Source of the DNA: Bacteroidota bacterium
GTDB taxonomy: Bacteria; Bacteroidota; Bacteroidia; JABDFU01
DNA: 64,000 nt
Direction: 5' to 3'
Assembly (NCBI GenBank): GCA_016183775.1
Contig: JACPDY010000005.1
Span: 1-64,000 of the forward strand
Part shown: positions 46,619 through 56,100 of the stretch, piece by piece
How positions within the stretch are numbered: position 1 is the stretch's first letter
Layout: every line of letters begins with the position of its first letter
The notes under the pieces: generated by a model
What the model saw: only the letters and a program-made list of their open reading frames with translations
Databases searched by the model: none
What the model was told of the DNA's origin: nothing
Translations under genes and position numbers: made by a program

Positions 46619-48598
46619 ATGAAACGAAAAAAAAGAGGGTTTATTAAACAACTTCTTTTGAAATTCAAGTTTGTGTATTTACATAATCACCAAACCAAAA
46701 CGCTTCATTCCAGGATATTCAAATCAATTCAAATAATTCTGATTTTCACAGCAACTAACATTTCAAAAGCACAAAACATCCCACTCCCTGTTGCTTGTTA
46801 CAACTTTTCAGGAAACCTCAATGAGTTCAGCGGCGGTACATCTTTAACCCCGTTGAGCAATCCCGGAACGTATTCTAACGGCATTAGCCTTTGTCAAACT
46901 GATACATTTTATAATTGGGTTATTGGCAATGGATTAAAACTTTCCATTGGGACACTATTCTCAAAAGATGATTATACCATTGAACTTCTTTTTAAGTTTA
47001 CCACATCTCCCTATCCCAAAAACTGGCAGCGCATTCTCGATTTCAAAAGCAACACTTCCGATGTCGGCCTTTATCTGTATCAGAACAACCTCCAATTTTA
47101 CACGCAATATACCGGCACTTCAAATATGGCTTTACCAAACAAATGGTTCAGATTATTCCTTACCCGTGATGCAAACACAGATAGTGTGAAAGGATATATT
47201 AACAACAATCTTGAAATTGCTTTTAGAGATGTTAGCGGCGCGGCAAAATTCAACACAGACCTGATCCTTTTCAAGGATGACAATGTAGTTGTTGATGAAG
47301 AAAGTGCCGGAACGATTGATTACATGCGGATCTATAACAAACCCCTTACTAAAGCGCAGATACTTAAAATAACCGTTGATTCCATTCCGATCGCATCTGT
47401 TAACGGCAATTTTTCAATATGTAAAGGACAAAGTACTGTGCTCACTGCGTCCGGAGGTCTGAATTACAGCTGGAGTACCGGCGCTTCTGTAAATGCAATT
47501 ACTGTCTCCCCGGCCACTACTACAACCTATTCAGTTTGGGCTGATCTGTTTTGTACATATTCGCATTCGTGTCAGCACAGTCCAACTACTGTAACAGTTA
47601 CTGTCACAAACTGCGCATCTCCAACTATTACAATTTCAAAAACAGATATTACATGCTATGGGGACAATAATGGAACAGCCTCGGTAAATCCCTCGGGCGG
47701 GGTATTTCCCTATACATATTCATGGAGTACCGGAGCAGTAGCCCAAACCATCAACGGTCTTTCAACAGGAACCTACACTGTAACAGTTACAGATGCAGCA
47801 GGCAGCAAACTCATTTCAACTCTGGCTATAATAAGCCCTGCCCTTTTAACTATTATGGCTACAAGTACAAATTCAGAGTGTGGCAGGAATAATGGAACAG
47901 CCTCTGCGTTTGCCTCCGGGGGAAACAAAAGTTATACATATGACTGGGAGTACATTAATCAGAAAATAAGCGGACAAACAATTTCTAATTTATCAGCGGG
48001 GAGTTATACCATTACAGTATCTGATCAAAACGGCTGCTCAACTGTAACATCAGTAAACGTAACAGATACTCTTTTGGTTTCAACAAATGGCACACCCGCC
48101 CGACAAACCATTATTGAAGGAAATAGTGTAGCGTTTTCATTACAAGGTGCTGATACATATTCATGGTCACCATCAACAGGACTTTCATGCACAAATTGCG
48201 CAACCCCGATAGCAACCCCATCCTCTACTACCACCTATACCGTCGTGGCAAAAGATTACTACGGCTGTTCGACATTTGTAATATTTACAATTATTGTGAA
48301 TCCTCCGTGCGTAGGCGATGATTCAGAAGTATTTATTCCAAATGTCTTTTCTCCAAACAACGATGGCCAAAACGACATTCTTTACATAGAAGGAAACGGG
48401 TTGAGTAATATATATTGGGCGATCTATGACCGCTGGGGCAACACAATATTCGAAGGATTTGACCAATCACATGGATGGGATGGGACATGGAAAGGAAACC
48501 AAATGGGAACCGGCACATATGTTTATTATTTAAAAGCTATTTGCACAAAAACCAATAATGAAATAAAATTAAAAGGTAGTGTCAATGTCATGAAATAG
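46619..48598 (+). CDS. LamG-like/SprB-repeat protein with T9SS type B sorting domain
   Basis: 659 residues from the ATG at 46619 (frame open from 46583). The N-terminus is an unusually long basic stretch (MKRKKRGFIKQLLLKFKFVY) before the hydrophobic core SIQIILIFTATNISKA, so the signal peptide is extended. A concanavalin/LamG-like domain follows (DDYTIELLFKFTTSPYP, WQRILDFKSNTSDVGLYLY, IDYMRIYNKPLTKAQI, at ~60-245 in the longer frame). Then come SprB-like repeats (YTYSWSTGAVAQTINGLSTG) and the type B tail (VFSPNNDGQNDILYIEGNGL, IYDRWGNTIFE). It has no SBBP propeller. LamG domains often bind carbohydrate; the ligand is unknown. Confidence 0.86.
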   Translation: MKRKKRGFIKQLLLKFKFVYLHNHQTKTLHSRIFKSIQIILIFTATNISKAQNIPLPVACYNFSGNLNEFSGGTSLTPLSNPGTYSNGISLCQTDTFYNWVIGNGLKLSIGTLFSKDDYTIELLFKFTTSPYPKNWQRILDFKSNTSDVGLYLYQNNLQFYTQYTGTSNMALPNKWFRLFLTRDANTDSVKGYINNNLEIAFRDVSGAAKFNTDLILFKDDNVVVDEESAGTIDYMRIYNKPLTKAQILKITVDSIPIASVNGNFSICKGQSTVLTASGGLNYSWSTGASVNAITVSPATTTTYSVWADLFCTYSHSCQHSPTTVTVTVTNCASPTITISKTDITCYGDNNGTASVNPSGGVFPYTYSWSTGAVAQTINGLSTGTYTVTVTDAAGSKLISTLAIISPALLTIMATSTNSECGRNNGTASAFASGGNKSYTYDWEYINQKISGQTISNLSAGSYTITVSDQNGCSTVTSVNVTDTLLVSTNGTPARQTIIEGNSVAFSLQGADTYSWSPSTGLSCTNCATPIATPSSTTTYTVVAKDYYGCSTFVIFTIIVNPPCVGDDSEVFIPNVFSPNNDGQNDILYIEGNGLSNIYWAIYDRWGNTIFEGFDQSHGWDGTWKGNQMGTGTYVYYLKAICTKTNNEIKLKGSVNVMK

Positions 48599-48626
48599 CC
48601 ATAAACTAGCGCATATTGGCGTATTC

Positions 48627-48643
48627 CCTGTCTGCCCGACAGG
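48627..48643. terminator. Small hairpin after the LamG gene
   Basis: CCTGTC (48627-48632) pairs with GACAGG (48638-48643) over a 5-base loop, between the LamG gene and the next giant gene. There is no clear U-tract. It also resembles a common dispersed palindrome. Confidence 0.35.
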
Positions 48644-48705
48644 CGATCCGAATAAATAAAAATATTTTAAAAGAAATTATCTATCAATACTCACATCACA
48701 ATACC

Positions 48706-51700
48706 ATGAATACAAAAAAGATTTTTCCCTTTTTGATCGCGGGGTTACTTTCCGCAAACTATGTTTTTTGCTTCAAAAAAAACATGATCGGAAAAAATCA
48801 ATCGGAAAACTTAAACAGCACTGTTGGTTTTATTGAAAACAAAGGTCAGATATTGGATCAACATCACAAGCCTGTAAATGAAGTGAAATTTCTTTTGAAT
48901 TCGGTCGGAATCAATACACAAATAAAGACCAATGGATTCAGTTACGATACATATACAGACAACAACGAGGATATACAGGTACTGAACAAATGGTTAAAAC
49001 GGGAACGAAATGATGTCAACACGTCTCATCCCGGATCGATCCGCAGAAATGTTCACCGCATTGATATTGAATTTATAGGAAGCATGCCAAATGTTGAAGT
49101 AACAGGAACGGATGCACTACCTGGTTACTCTGTGTATTATACAAGCGGTGTACGAACACAGGCGCAGATAAAAAGTTACGGAACAGTTACCTATCATGAT
49201 CTTTACCCGCATATTGACATGGTATATAAAACAGGCAGCGGTTCAGAAAAAGGCGCCGAATATTATTTTATTGTACGTCCGGGAGGCGATGCTTCGCAGA
49301 TCAGGATGAGATACAGTGGCGCTAATAATATCATTGCCGGAACGGACAACTTAAAACTTTCTGTTACGCATGGTGTTCTTACAGAACGTATTCCCGCAAG
49401 CTATATATCCGAAACAAAGCAGCAAATGTCAGTAGTTTACAAACAGGCAGCAGAAAATGAATTTTGCTTTTCAATTCCATCGTATGATAAAACGAAAACA
49501 CTTGTTATCGATCCGGGTCCGGGTATTGACTGGGCAACCTATTATGGCGATTCAGGAAATGAGTATGGAATGGATGTAGCGTGGGACAACACAAATTCGA
49601 TGATATGTATGCTTGGATTTACATCATCTCCTTCAAATATCGCCACAACAGGCGCGCATCAAACAACACTTGTGAACGGGGCTGATAATTTTGTATTAAA
49701 AATGAATTCCGGCGGAACACGCCAGTGGTGCACTTATTTTGGCGGCAATGATTGGGAAGGCAACTGGGGAGGAATCAGAACAGACAATAGCGGAAATATT
49801 TACTTTGTGGGAGAAACATCTTCAACAGACCTTTCAACTCCGGGTGTATGGCAAACAGCTTTCAACACTGCTAATTTTGGTATGACGGATGGTTTTGTTG
49901 CCAAATTAAACAGCGCCGGTGCACGTCAATGGTGTACCTACTACGGCGGAGATAAAAGTGATGAAGCCTTAAATGTTGTTCCGGATAACACCACCGGAGA
50001 AGTATATGTTTGCGGACGCACCACATCAACAACTGCAGGCGGCGGTATCGCGAGTGCCGGCGCCTTTCAAACCACCTTTGGCGGCGGTTGTAACGACGCT
50101 TTTGTAGCCAAGTTTAACAGCTCAGCCACCAGCTGTTTGTGGGGCACTTATTTTGGTGACACCAATTGCGATGATGCATGGGACATTGCTATAGATGCAG
50201 CCGCAGCCAATATTTTTATAACGGGTTACACCCAGGGCCCCACTAATACTTTGGCTACAGCAGGTGCATATCTCACTTCGTACCAGGGCGGTCCGAATGA
50301 TGCGTTTATAGCGAAGTTTTCAAGTACCGGCATACGTGTTGCCTGCACCTACTATGGTGGAGACAAAAACGACAACTCGCGCGGATTAGCACTTGACGGT
50401 GCCGGAGATGTTTACATAACCGGCTGGACACAATCTGTTTTACCCGGCCCTAACACCTGCATAGCTTCTCCCGGCTCCTATCAACCTGCACTTAACGGCA
50501 CCAATGATGCTTACCTTGCAAAACTCAACAACTCGCTTACTTCAAGACTTTGGGGTACTTATTACGGGGGTGTTGACGGCGGACAAACAGATATAGGTGA
50601 AGATGTTGCCTGTGACTCCTCAGATAACGTTTATCTCTGCGGATATTCTTCTTACAACTCGGCTTTAAATACCACCGGCTGCCCCTATCGCGGATCGACC
50701 GATATATTCCTTGCTATGTTCGACAGCTCAGGAACACGTCAATGGTCCACCTACTATGGAGGAACCCAATTAGAAATTGAACCTCACATCAAATCCACTC
50801 CCGCAGGCGACATTTATATGTGCGGCTGGACAAGTTCTTCAGATTATATATCAACACCTGGAGCATTCCAGGCAGCGAAAACAAACCCATCAAATTCAAA
50901 TTCTTATGAAGCGTTTTTAGTTAAGTTCGGCGGTACAACTCCATGTATCACAAATGTAACATGTTCAGGTCAGCCGGTGGCGACATTCAGCTATACCGCT
51001 TCTCCATATTGTCAGAACGCGGCTGATCCTTCACCTGTATATAGCGGAGGCGGAACGGCCGGCACATTTACTTCTACTCCAGGGTTAAGTATCAATCCTG
51101 TTACGGGAATAATAAATTTGAACACAAGTACCCCCGGAACCTATACTGTAACAAATTCAATTCCGGCATCAGGCGGATGCTCCGCCGCAACAGCAACATC
51201 CGGTATTATAATAACCGCTCAGCCCGTTGCAACATTCAGCTATACCGGTTCTCCGTATTGCCAGAATGCTACCGATCCTTCACCTGTCTTCTCCGGGGGA
51301 GGTATTGCAGGCACATTCACCTCAACTTCCGGATTAAACATTAATGCGGGTACAGGAACAATAAATTTAACCACAAGCACGCCCGGGACTTATACTGTTA
51401 CAAATACGATTGCAGCCGCAGGCGGTTGTCCACAAGTTTCGTCAACAGCATCAGTTACAATTGATCCTATTCAAAATGCCGCGTTTAACTTCTCATCATC
51501 AACCTATTGTCAATCGGGAGCCAATCCATTACCAAACATTACAGGAGTTACAAGCGGAACTTTCAATTCGTCGCCGGCAGGATTAATTTTTACAAATACA
51601 ACGACAGGAGAAATAAATCTGTCTGCCAGTTCATTAAATACCTATACAGTTACTTATACTACGGCCGGTCCCTGCGCGAACTCAAGTACCGCAACTATTA

Positions 51701-53412
51701 CAATAACAAATGCACCCATTGCTACATTTGGTTATACCGCTTCTCCATATTGTCAGAATGCCGCAGATCCTTCACCTGTTTATAGCGGTGGTGGAACTGC
51801 GGGTTCATTTACTTCAACTCCCGGACTAAGCATTAATTCAGGTACAGGATCAATTAATTTAAACACGAGCACGCCCGGGACTTATACTGTAACAAATACG
51901 ATCGCAGCATCCGGCGGATGTCCTGCTGTTACTGCAACAGCCACCATAACGATCACAACACAACCTATAGCCACGTTTAGCTATACTGGTTCTCCATACT
52001 GTCAGAACTCCACTGATCCTTCGCCTGTTTTCTCAGGAGGAGGTACTGCAGGTACATTCACTTCAACTCCCGGGCTAAATATCAATTCAGTTACAGGAAC
52101 AATTAATTTAAACGCAAGTATTCCGGGGACCTATACTGTTACAAACACGATCGCGGCATCAGGTGGCTGTCCCGCAACTACCGCAACTTCAAGTATCACC
52201 ATCACTGCTCAACCCGTCGCCACGTTCGGTTATACAGCTTCTCCATATTGTCAGAATGCCGCTAACCCTTCACCTGTTTATAGCGGAGGTGGAATTGCCG
52301 GTTCATTCACTTCAACTCCCGGACTAAGCATCAATTCAGGTACCGGAACAATAAACCTGAGCGCAAGTACGCCCGGCACTTATACAGTTACAAATACAAT
52401 TCCCGCATCAAGTGGATGCTCAACCACTACTGCAACATCAACAATTACAATTATAGCTGCGCAATCAGGCACATTTAATTATTCGCTCTCCTCTTTTTGT
52501 AAAGGCAGTGCAAATCCTTTTCCGGTCTTCACCGGCGGAAGTATTGCAGGTATATTCTCATCAACTCCGGGTTTAACTATAAACGGGAACACCGGTGAAA
52601 TTGATTTGTCTACCAGCAGTCCGGGAACATATATTGTGACCAATACCATTCCACCCGCAAATGGATGCCCTGCAACAACAGAAACTTCAAGCATTACCGT
52701 GGTGGCAACACCGGTTATAACCGTATCCTCACTGACCATTTGCAGCGGGCAAACCGGCACGCTGTCTGCGTCCGGAGCCGCTTCTTACACCTGGTCAACG
52801 GGTAATACAACCAACAATATCAGTATTAATCCAACCGCGAGTACAACCTATACTGTCAGTGGAACAACATCAGGCTGTATGGGAAGCTCAACTGTTACAG
52901 TCATTGTAAATCCAAAGCCAATAGCTACAGTTGCATCAACACCTTTGACACCCATTGGAGGAGGTGTGACACTCACTGCTTCCGGCGGAATAGTCTACTC
53001 CTGGAATCCCTCATCCGGGTTAAGTTGCAGCACGTGCGCGGTTACCATCGCATCTCCAATCATCACCACCCAGTATTGTGTAACAGTAAGCGATAGCACA
53101 GGCTGCAGCGACACCTATTGCATAACTGCGGACATTAAATGCGGCGACATATTTGTTCCGAACGCGTTTTCACCTAACAACGATAGTCAAAATGATATCT
53201 TTTACGTCATGGGGCATTGCATCCAGGAATTCAGGTTTTCAGTGTTTGACCGCTGGGGTGAGAATGTGTTTGAGACCACAGATCATACAAAAGGCTGGGA
53301 TGGCACATATAAAGGAGAAAAACTTGACCCCGCCCTATTTGTTTACTACCTGAAAGCAAAAGTGAACGGCTCGGATGTGAACAAACACGGAACAATAACA
53401 TTGGTGAAATAA
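48706..53412 (+). CDS. Giant SBBP/Ig-like-repeat protein with T9SS type B sorting domain
   Basis: The frame opens at 48616, but the ATG at 48706 gives a proper signal peptide (MNTKKIFPFLIAGLLSANYV); about 1568 residues. FIENKGQILDQHHKPVNEVK is the ENKGQ domain. SBBP blades differ in style from the other giants (RQWCTYFGGNDWEG, RLWGTYYGGVDGG). Between 50971 and about 52710 there are seven Ig-like repeats of ~83 residues (ATFSYTASPYCQNAADPSPV, TSTPGTYTVTNTI). A type B tail ends the protein (VPNAFSPNNDSQNDIFYVMG, VFDRWGENVFE). The PorP/SprF gene follows 17 bases later, as sprF follows sprB in Flavobacterium. Confidence 0.9.
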   Translation: MNTKKIFPFLIAGLLSANYVFCFKKNMIGKNQSENLNSTVGFIENKGQILDQHHKPVNEVKFLLNSVGINTQIKTNGFSYDTYTDNNEDIQVLNKWLKRERNDVNTSHPGSIRRNVHRIDIEFIGSMPNVEVTGTDALPGYSVYYTSGVRTQAQIKSYGTVTYHDLYPHIDMVYKTGSGSEKGAEYYFIVRPGGDASQIRMRYSGANNIIAGTDNLKLSVTHGVLTERIPASYISETKQQMSVVYKQAAENEFCFSIPSYDKTKTLVIDPGPGIDWATYYGDSGNEYGMDVAWDNTNSMICMLGFTSSPSNIATTGAHQTTLVNGADNFVLKMNSGGTRQWCTYFGGNDWEGNWGGIRTDNSGNIYFVGETSSTDLSTPGVWQTAFNTANFGMTDGFVAKLNSAGARQWCTYYGGDKSDEALNVVPDNTTGEVYVCGRTTSTTAGGGIASAGAFQTTFGGGCNDAFVAKFNSSATSCLWGTYFGDTNCDDAWDIAIDAAAANIFITGYTQGPTNTLATAGAYLTSYQGGPNDAFIAKFSSTGIRVACTYYGGDKNDNSRGLALDGAGDVYITGWTQSVLPGPNTCIASPGSYQPALNGTNDAYLAKLNNSLTSRLWGTYYGGVDGGQTDIGEDVACDSSDNVYLCGYSSYNSALNTTGCPYRGSTDIFLAMFDSSGTRQWSTYYGGTQLEIEPHIKSTPAGDIYMCGWTSSSDYISTPGAFQAAKTNPSNSNSYEAFLVKFGGTTPCITNVTCSGQPVATFSYTASPYCQNAADPSPVYSGGGTAGTFTSTPGLSINPVTGIINLNTSTPGTYTVTNSIPASGGCSAATATSGIIITAQPVATFSYTGSPYCQNATDPSPVFSGGGIAGTFTSTSGLNINAGTGTINLTTSTPGTYTVTNTIAAAGGCPQVSSTASVTIDPIQNAAFNFSSSTYCQSGANPLPNITGVTSGTFNSSPAGLIFTNTTTGEINLSASSLNTYTVTYTTAGPCANSSTATITITNAPIATFGYTASPYCQNAADPSPVYSGGGTAGSFTSTPGLSINSGTGSINLNTSTPGTYTVTNTIAASGGCPAVTATATITITTQPIATFSYTGSPYCQNSTDPSPVFSGGGTAGTFTSTPGLNINSVTGTINLNASIPGTYTVTNTIAASGGCPATTATSSITITAQPVATFGYTASPYCQNAANPSPVYSGGGIAGSFTSTPGLSINSGTGTINLSASTPGTYTVTNTIPASSGCSTTTATSTITIIAAQSGTFNYSLSSFCKGSANPFPVFTGGSIAGIFSSTPGLTINGNTGEIDLSTSSPGTYIVTNTIPPANGCPATTETSSITVVATPVITVSSLTICSGQTGTLSASGAASYTWSTGNTTNNISINPTASTTYTVSGTTSGCMGSSTVTVIVNPKPIATVASTPLTPIGGGVTLTASGGIVYSWNPSSGLSCSTCAVTIASPIITTQYCVTVSDSTGCSDTYCITADIKCGDIFVPNAFSPNNDSQNDIFYVMGHCIQEFRFSVFDRWGENVFETTDHTKGWDGTYKGEKLDPALFVYYLKAKVNGSDVNKHGTITLVK
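50971..52710 (+). repeat. Seven tandem ~83-residue Ig-like repeats inside a T9SS giant
   Basis: Units begin with ATFSYTASPYCQNAADPSPV-type sequence and end with a Thr-rich strand. Copies 1, 2, 4, 5 and 6 are very similar; copies 3 (FNFSSSTYCQSGANPLPN) and 7 (FNYSLSSFCKGSANPFPV) are divergent. The unit is about 248 bases. Confidence 0.85.
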
Positions 53413-53429
53413 TTTTATAACAAAAAAAA

Positions 53430-54488
53430 ATGAAACGATCCGGATCCAAATGCCGCCAATTGATGAAAGCAGTTGCATGCCTTATGACAAGTACTTTTGT
53501 ACAATTTTCTGCAAATGCACAGGATATACATTTTTCCCAGTTCGATGAAACACCTTTGCAATTGAATCCGGCAAATACCGGAGTGCACCATGATATCCGT
53601 ATCATTACGAACTATAAAAATCAATGGCAGTCTATTAACTCTCCTTACAAAACATTCGCCCTTTCGGGCGACCTAAAACTATTAAAAGGTAAGGCGCATC
53701 AGTTAGGGTTAGGCCTGGATTTCTTTAACGATAAAGCCGGTGAAGCAAATCTGACCTCTAACCAGGCAAACATATCATTATCAGCAATCATTAATATTAA
53801 CTCTAAAAGTCTGCTATCAGCCGGTTTGATGGGAGGTTTTGCGCAACGAAGCCTATCAGCCAGTAACCTCATATGGGGAAATCAATACAATGGTATGACT
53901 TATGACGCGGGGATCTCATCCGGAGAATCAGGAAAGGTAAACGATTTTAAATATGTCGACCTTGGCGCCGGTATACAATATAGCTATGGAACTGACCAAT
54001 CATATATTTCCGGGAACAATTCAAGAAAAGTAAATATAGGCGCTTCCGTATTTCACCCCCATAAACCTTCCTATTCATTTTATGACGATAGTCCCCAACG
54101 ATTGAACATGAAAATTATATTGCATGGGGACGCGGCAATTGGTATTGCAAACTCAAACCTGATTCTAAAACCCTCTTATATCGTGTTCATGCAAGGACCA
54201 TTAAAAGAAATAACACCGGGAATGATGTTTCAATATATTATCCAGGAAGGATCAAAATATACAGGTTTCAAATTGCCTTCCGCATTTTCACTTGGTGGTT
54301 ATTACCGGATGAAAGACGCATTTATCGCTATCGCACGGTTTGAATATGCGAATTATTCGATCGGGTTCAGTTATGATATCAACTTATCGGATCTCAGAAC
54401 AGTCACACACACACGCGGCGGCATGGAATTGTCTCTCCGATATATTTCTCCTGATGCATTCGGCAAAACTACAAGAGCACAGTTTTAA
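53430..54488 (+). CDS. PorP/SprF-family T9SS membrane protein
   Basis: 352 residues. Signal peptide ends FSANA, then QDIHFSQFDETPLQLNPANT (~31-50), the signature start of the PorP/SprF family, and YKNQWQSI. The rest is a beta-barrel pattern (GLGLDFFNDKAGEANL, KVNIGASVFHPHKPSY, FALGGYYR-like strands). In Flavobacterium SprF is required for secretion or anchoring of the SprB adhesin, and sprF-like genes sit next to their cargo. Here it closes the type B cargo island, so it is a likely anchor partner for one or more of these giants. Confidence 0.9.
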   Translation: MKRSGSKCRQLMKAVACLMTSTFVQFSANAQDIHFSQFDETPLQLNPANTGVHHDIRIITNYKNQWQSINSPYKTFALSGDLKLLKGKAHQLGLGLDFFNDKAGEANLTSNQANISLSAIININSKSLLSAGLMGGFAQRSLSASNLIWGNQYNGMTYDAGISSGESGKVNDFKYVDLGAGIQYSYGTDQSYISGNNSRKVNIGASVFHPHKPSYSFYDDSPQRLNMKIILHGDAAIGIANSNLILKPSYIVFMQGPLKEITPGMMFQYIIQEGSKYTGFKLPSAFSLGGYYRMKDAFIAIARFEYANYSIGFSYDINLSDLRTVTHTRGGMELSLRYISPDAFGKTTRAQF

Positions 54489-54551
54489 TACGCTTTGAAT
54501 TCTAAATGACGCGTTACCCGAACCTGTCGTTCTGTATAATAACTCCCGGTC

Positions 54552-54567
54552 GGCAAATAAATTTGCC
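54552..54567 (+). terminator. Possible terminator hairpin after the PorP/SprF gene
   Basis: GGCAAAT and ATTTGCC form an inverted repeat at 54552-54567 with a tiny loop, 64 bases after the stop. No U-tract follows, so the call is weak. Confidence 0.3.
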
Positions 54568-54615
54568 TGATTAGCAATTCCATTTTATCTTTATCAACGC
54601 ACCTGTCTGAATATT

Positions 54616-55086
54616 ATGATAAAAGTAGTTATGGTTTGCCTTGGCAACATTTGCCGATCTCCTTTGGCAGAAGGCATTTTAAGGCACAAAGCCGGACAAA
54701 AATCTTTAAATATTATTGTTGATTCAGCCGGAACCGCCAATTACCACATGGGCGAGCATCCCGACCACCGTTCCGTGAAAAAAGCGAAGGAATATGGCAT
54801 TAACATCAGCAAACTAAAGGGAAGGCAGTTTACCGTTATTGATTTCGACAACTTTGACCATATTTACGTAATGGATCAAAGTAATTACCGGGATGTTACA
54901 AAACTGGCAAGGAATGAGAATGACAAAAGAAAAGTGAAACTTATTCTTAATATGGCTTTTCCGAAATTAAACATGGAAGTTCCCGATCCTTATTACGGAG
55001 GAGATGAAGGCTTTGAACATGTATTCCAATTGCTGGATAAGGCTTGTGAAAGTATTGTGAATGAAATTGAAGAGAAGAATTTTTAG
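54616..55086 (+). CDS. Low-molecular-weight protein-tyrosine phosphatase
   Basis: 156 residues. The P-loop CLGNICRS at ~8-15 fits C-X5-R-S, with Cys8 as nucleophile and Arg14 binding phosphate. The general-acid loop is VPDPYYGG (~122-129). It removes phosphate from tyrosine and may act with bacterial tyrosine kinases in polysaccharide control, but no partner kinase is nearby. Soluble and cytoplasmic. An ACACAGAG-type repeat separates it from the next gene. Confidence 0.94.
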   Translation: MIKVVMVCLGNICRSPLAEGILRHKAGQKSLNIIVDSAGTANYHMGEHPDHRSVKKAKEYGINISKLKGRQFTVIDFDNFDHIYVMDQSNYRDVTKLARNENDKRKVKLILNMAFPKLNMEVPDPYYGGDEGFEHVFQLLDKACESIVNEIEEKNF

Positions 55087-55093
55087 ATTTTAA

Positions 55094-55202
55094 ATTACAC
55101 AGAGAACCACGGAGCAGACACAGAGTTTCACAGAGAAAAAATCTACAGCATGAACGCGTTCTCTGTGGCTCCCTGTAACTTCTCTGTGTAACTCCGTGAA
55201 AC
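55094..55202. repeat. Intergenic inverted repeat, ACACAGAG type
   Basis: Arms 55094-55135 and 55160-55202 carry ACACAGAG/CTCTGTGT units in imperfect inverted order. The same motif builds the repeat at 16113-16258, making this a dispersed family within the window. Confidence 0.75.
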
Positions 55203-55221
55203 GCTTTTTTGATATAATAAA

Positions 55222-55932
55222 ATGATAAAAGGAAAACTATATTTAATCCCCGTTGCACTTGGTGAAAACACCGAACTGGCACATACCATGCCCCCCTATG
55301 TTCAGCAAGTCATTAATGGTATTGATGAATACATTGTGGAAAACGAAAAAACAGCGCGCAGGAATCTGAAACAAATGGGACGCACCAGGCCCTTGCAGGA
55401 AATCATCCTGCATACACTTAATGAACAAACACCCGTAGAAAATATTCTAAATTACCTTGACGCGATTGACAGAGGAAAAGACATGGGCTTAATGTCGGAA
55501 GCGGGATGCCCCGGAGTAGCCGATCCCGGCGCTGAACTGGTCCGGCTCGCCCATAGCAAAAACATCCAGGTAATGCCACTTGTAGGTCCCAGCTCTATAT
55601 TACTTGCCTTAATGGCCTCAGGAATGAACGGACAAAATTTTTGCTTCAATGGCTATTTACCAAAAGAACAAAAAGAAAGGATCAATAAACTCAAAGAACT
55701 CGAACGGTTGGTTTTAAGAAATGATCAGACTCAATTATTCATTGAAACTCCTTACCGGAACAATCATATTATTGAAGATGTGTTGAACACCTGCTCCAAC
55801 GAATTACGCTTTTGCATAGCCTGCGATATTACTTTACCAACTGAGCTGATTAAAACTCAAACCATTGCCCAATGGAAAAAACAAAAACCGGATATTAATA
55901 AAAGGCCGGCAATGTTTATTATTGGAAGGTGA
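55222..55932 (+). CDS. RsmI/tetrapyrrole-methylase family SAM-dependent methyltransferase
   Basis: 236 residues. KLYLIPVALGENTELAHTMP replaces the usual LYLVPTPIGN start. KDMGLMSEAGCPGVADPGAE (~91-110) and VGPSSILLALMASGMNGQNF (~120-139) match the SAM-binding core. FNGYLPKEQKER and TQLFIETPYRNN continue the pattern. RsmI proper 2'-O-methylates C1402 of 16S rRNA; this shorter, divergent form may be a paralog with another target. It is convergent with the FAD oxidase gene, and a heptameric array follows its stop. Confidence 0.82.
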   Translation: MIKGKLYLIPVALGENTELAHTMPPYVQQVINGIDEYIVENEKTARRNLKQMGRTRPLQEIILHTLNEQTPVENILNYLDAIDRGKDMGLMSEAGCPGVADPGAELVRLAHSKNIQVMPLVGPSSILLALMASGMNGQNFCFNGYLPKEQKERINKLKELERLVLRNDQTQLFIETPYRNNHIIEDVLNTCSNELRFCIACDITLPTELIKTQTIAQWKKQKPDINKRPAMFIIGR

Positions 55933-56023
55933 GGTCGGAAGTCGGAAGTCGGAAGCCGGGAGTTGGAAGTTGGAAGATGGAAGATGGAAGATGGAAGTCG
56001 GAAGACGGAAGACAGAAGTTCGG
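55931..56023. repeat. Thirteen-unit heptameric array, GGAAGNN type
   Basis: About thirteen consecutive 7-bp units of GGAAGTC, GGAAGTT, GGAAGAT or GGAAGAC lie between convergent genes. The fixed part is GGAAG, while the last two bases vary. It starts at the stop codon of the methyltransferase gene. Confidence 0.92.
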
Positions 56024-56029
56024 TTAAAA

Positions 56030-56046
56030 CTCCCCTCTGCGGGGAG
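56030..56046. terminator. GC-rich hairpin between convergent genes
   Basis: CTCCCC (56030-56035) pairs with GGGGAG (56041-56046) across a 5-base loop. It is followed by a G-rich stretch up to the stop of the minus-strand oxidase. It may act as a terminator; it also resembles a dispersed CTCCCCTCT-type repeat. Confidence 0.4.
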
Positions 56047-56100
56047 CAAGTGTGCATGGGAGAGGGGGTGCGGGTGCAGGTGTGAATGCGGGGGTGTGTC

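Noticed and set aside
48616-48705. Longer N-terminus of the giant at 48706
   Set aside because: The extra 30 residues overlap a hairpin and precede a standard signal peptide.
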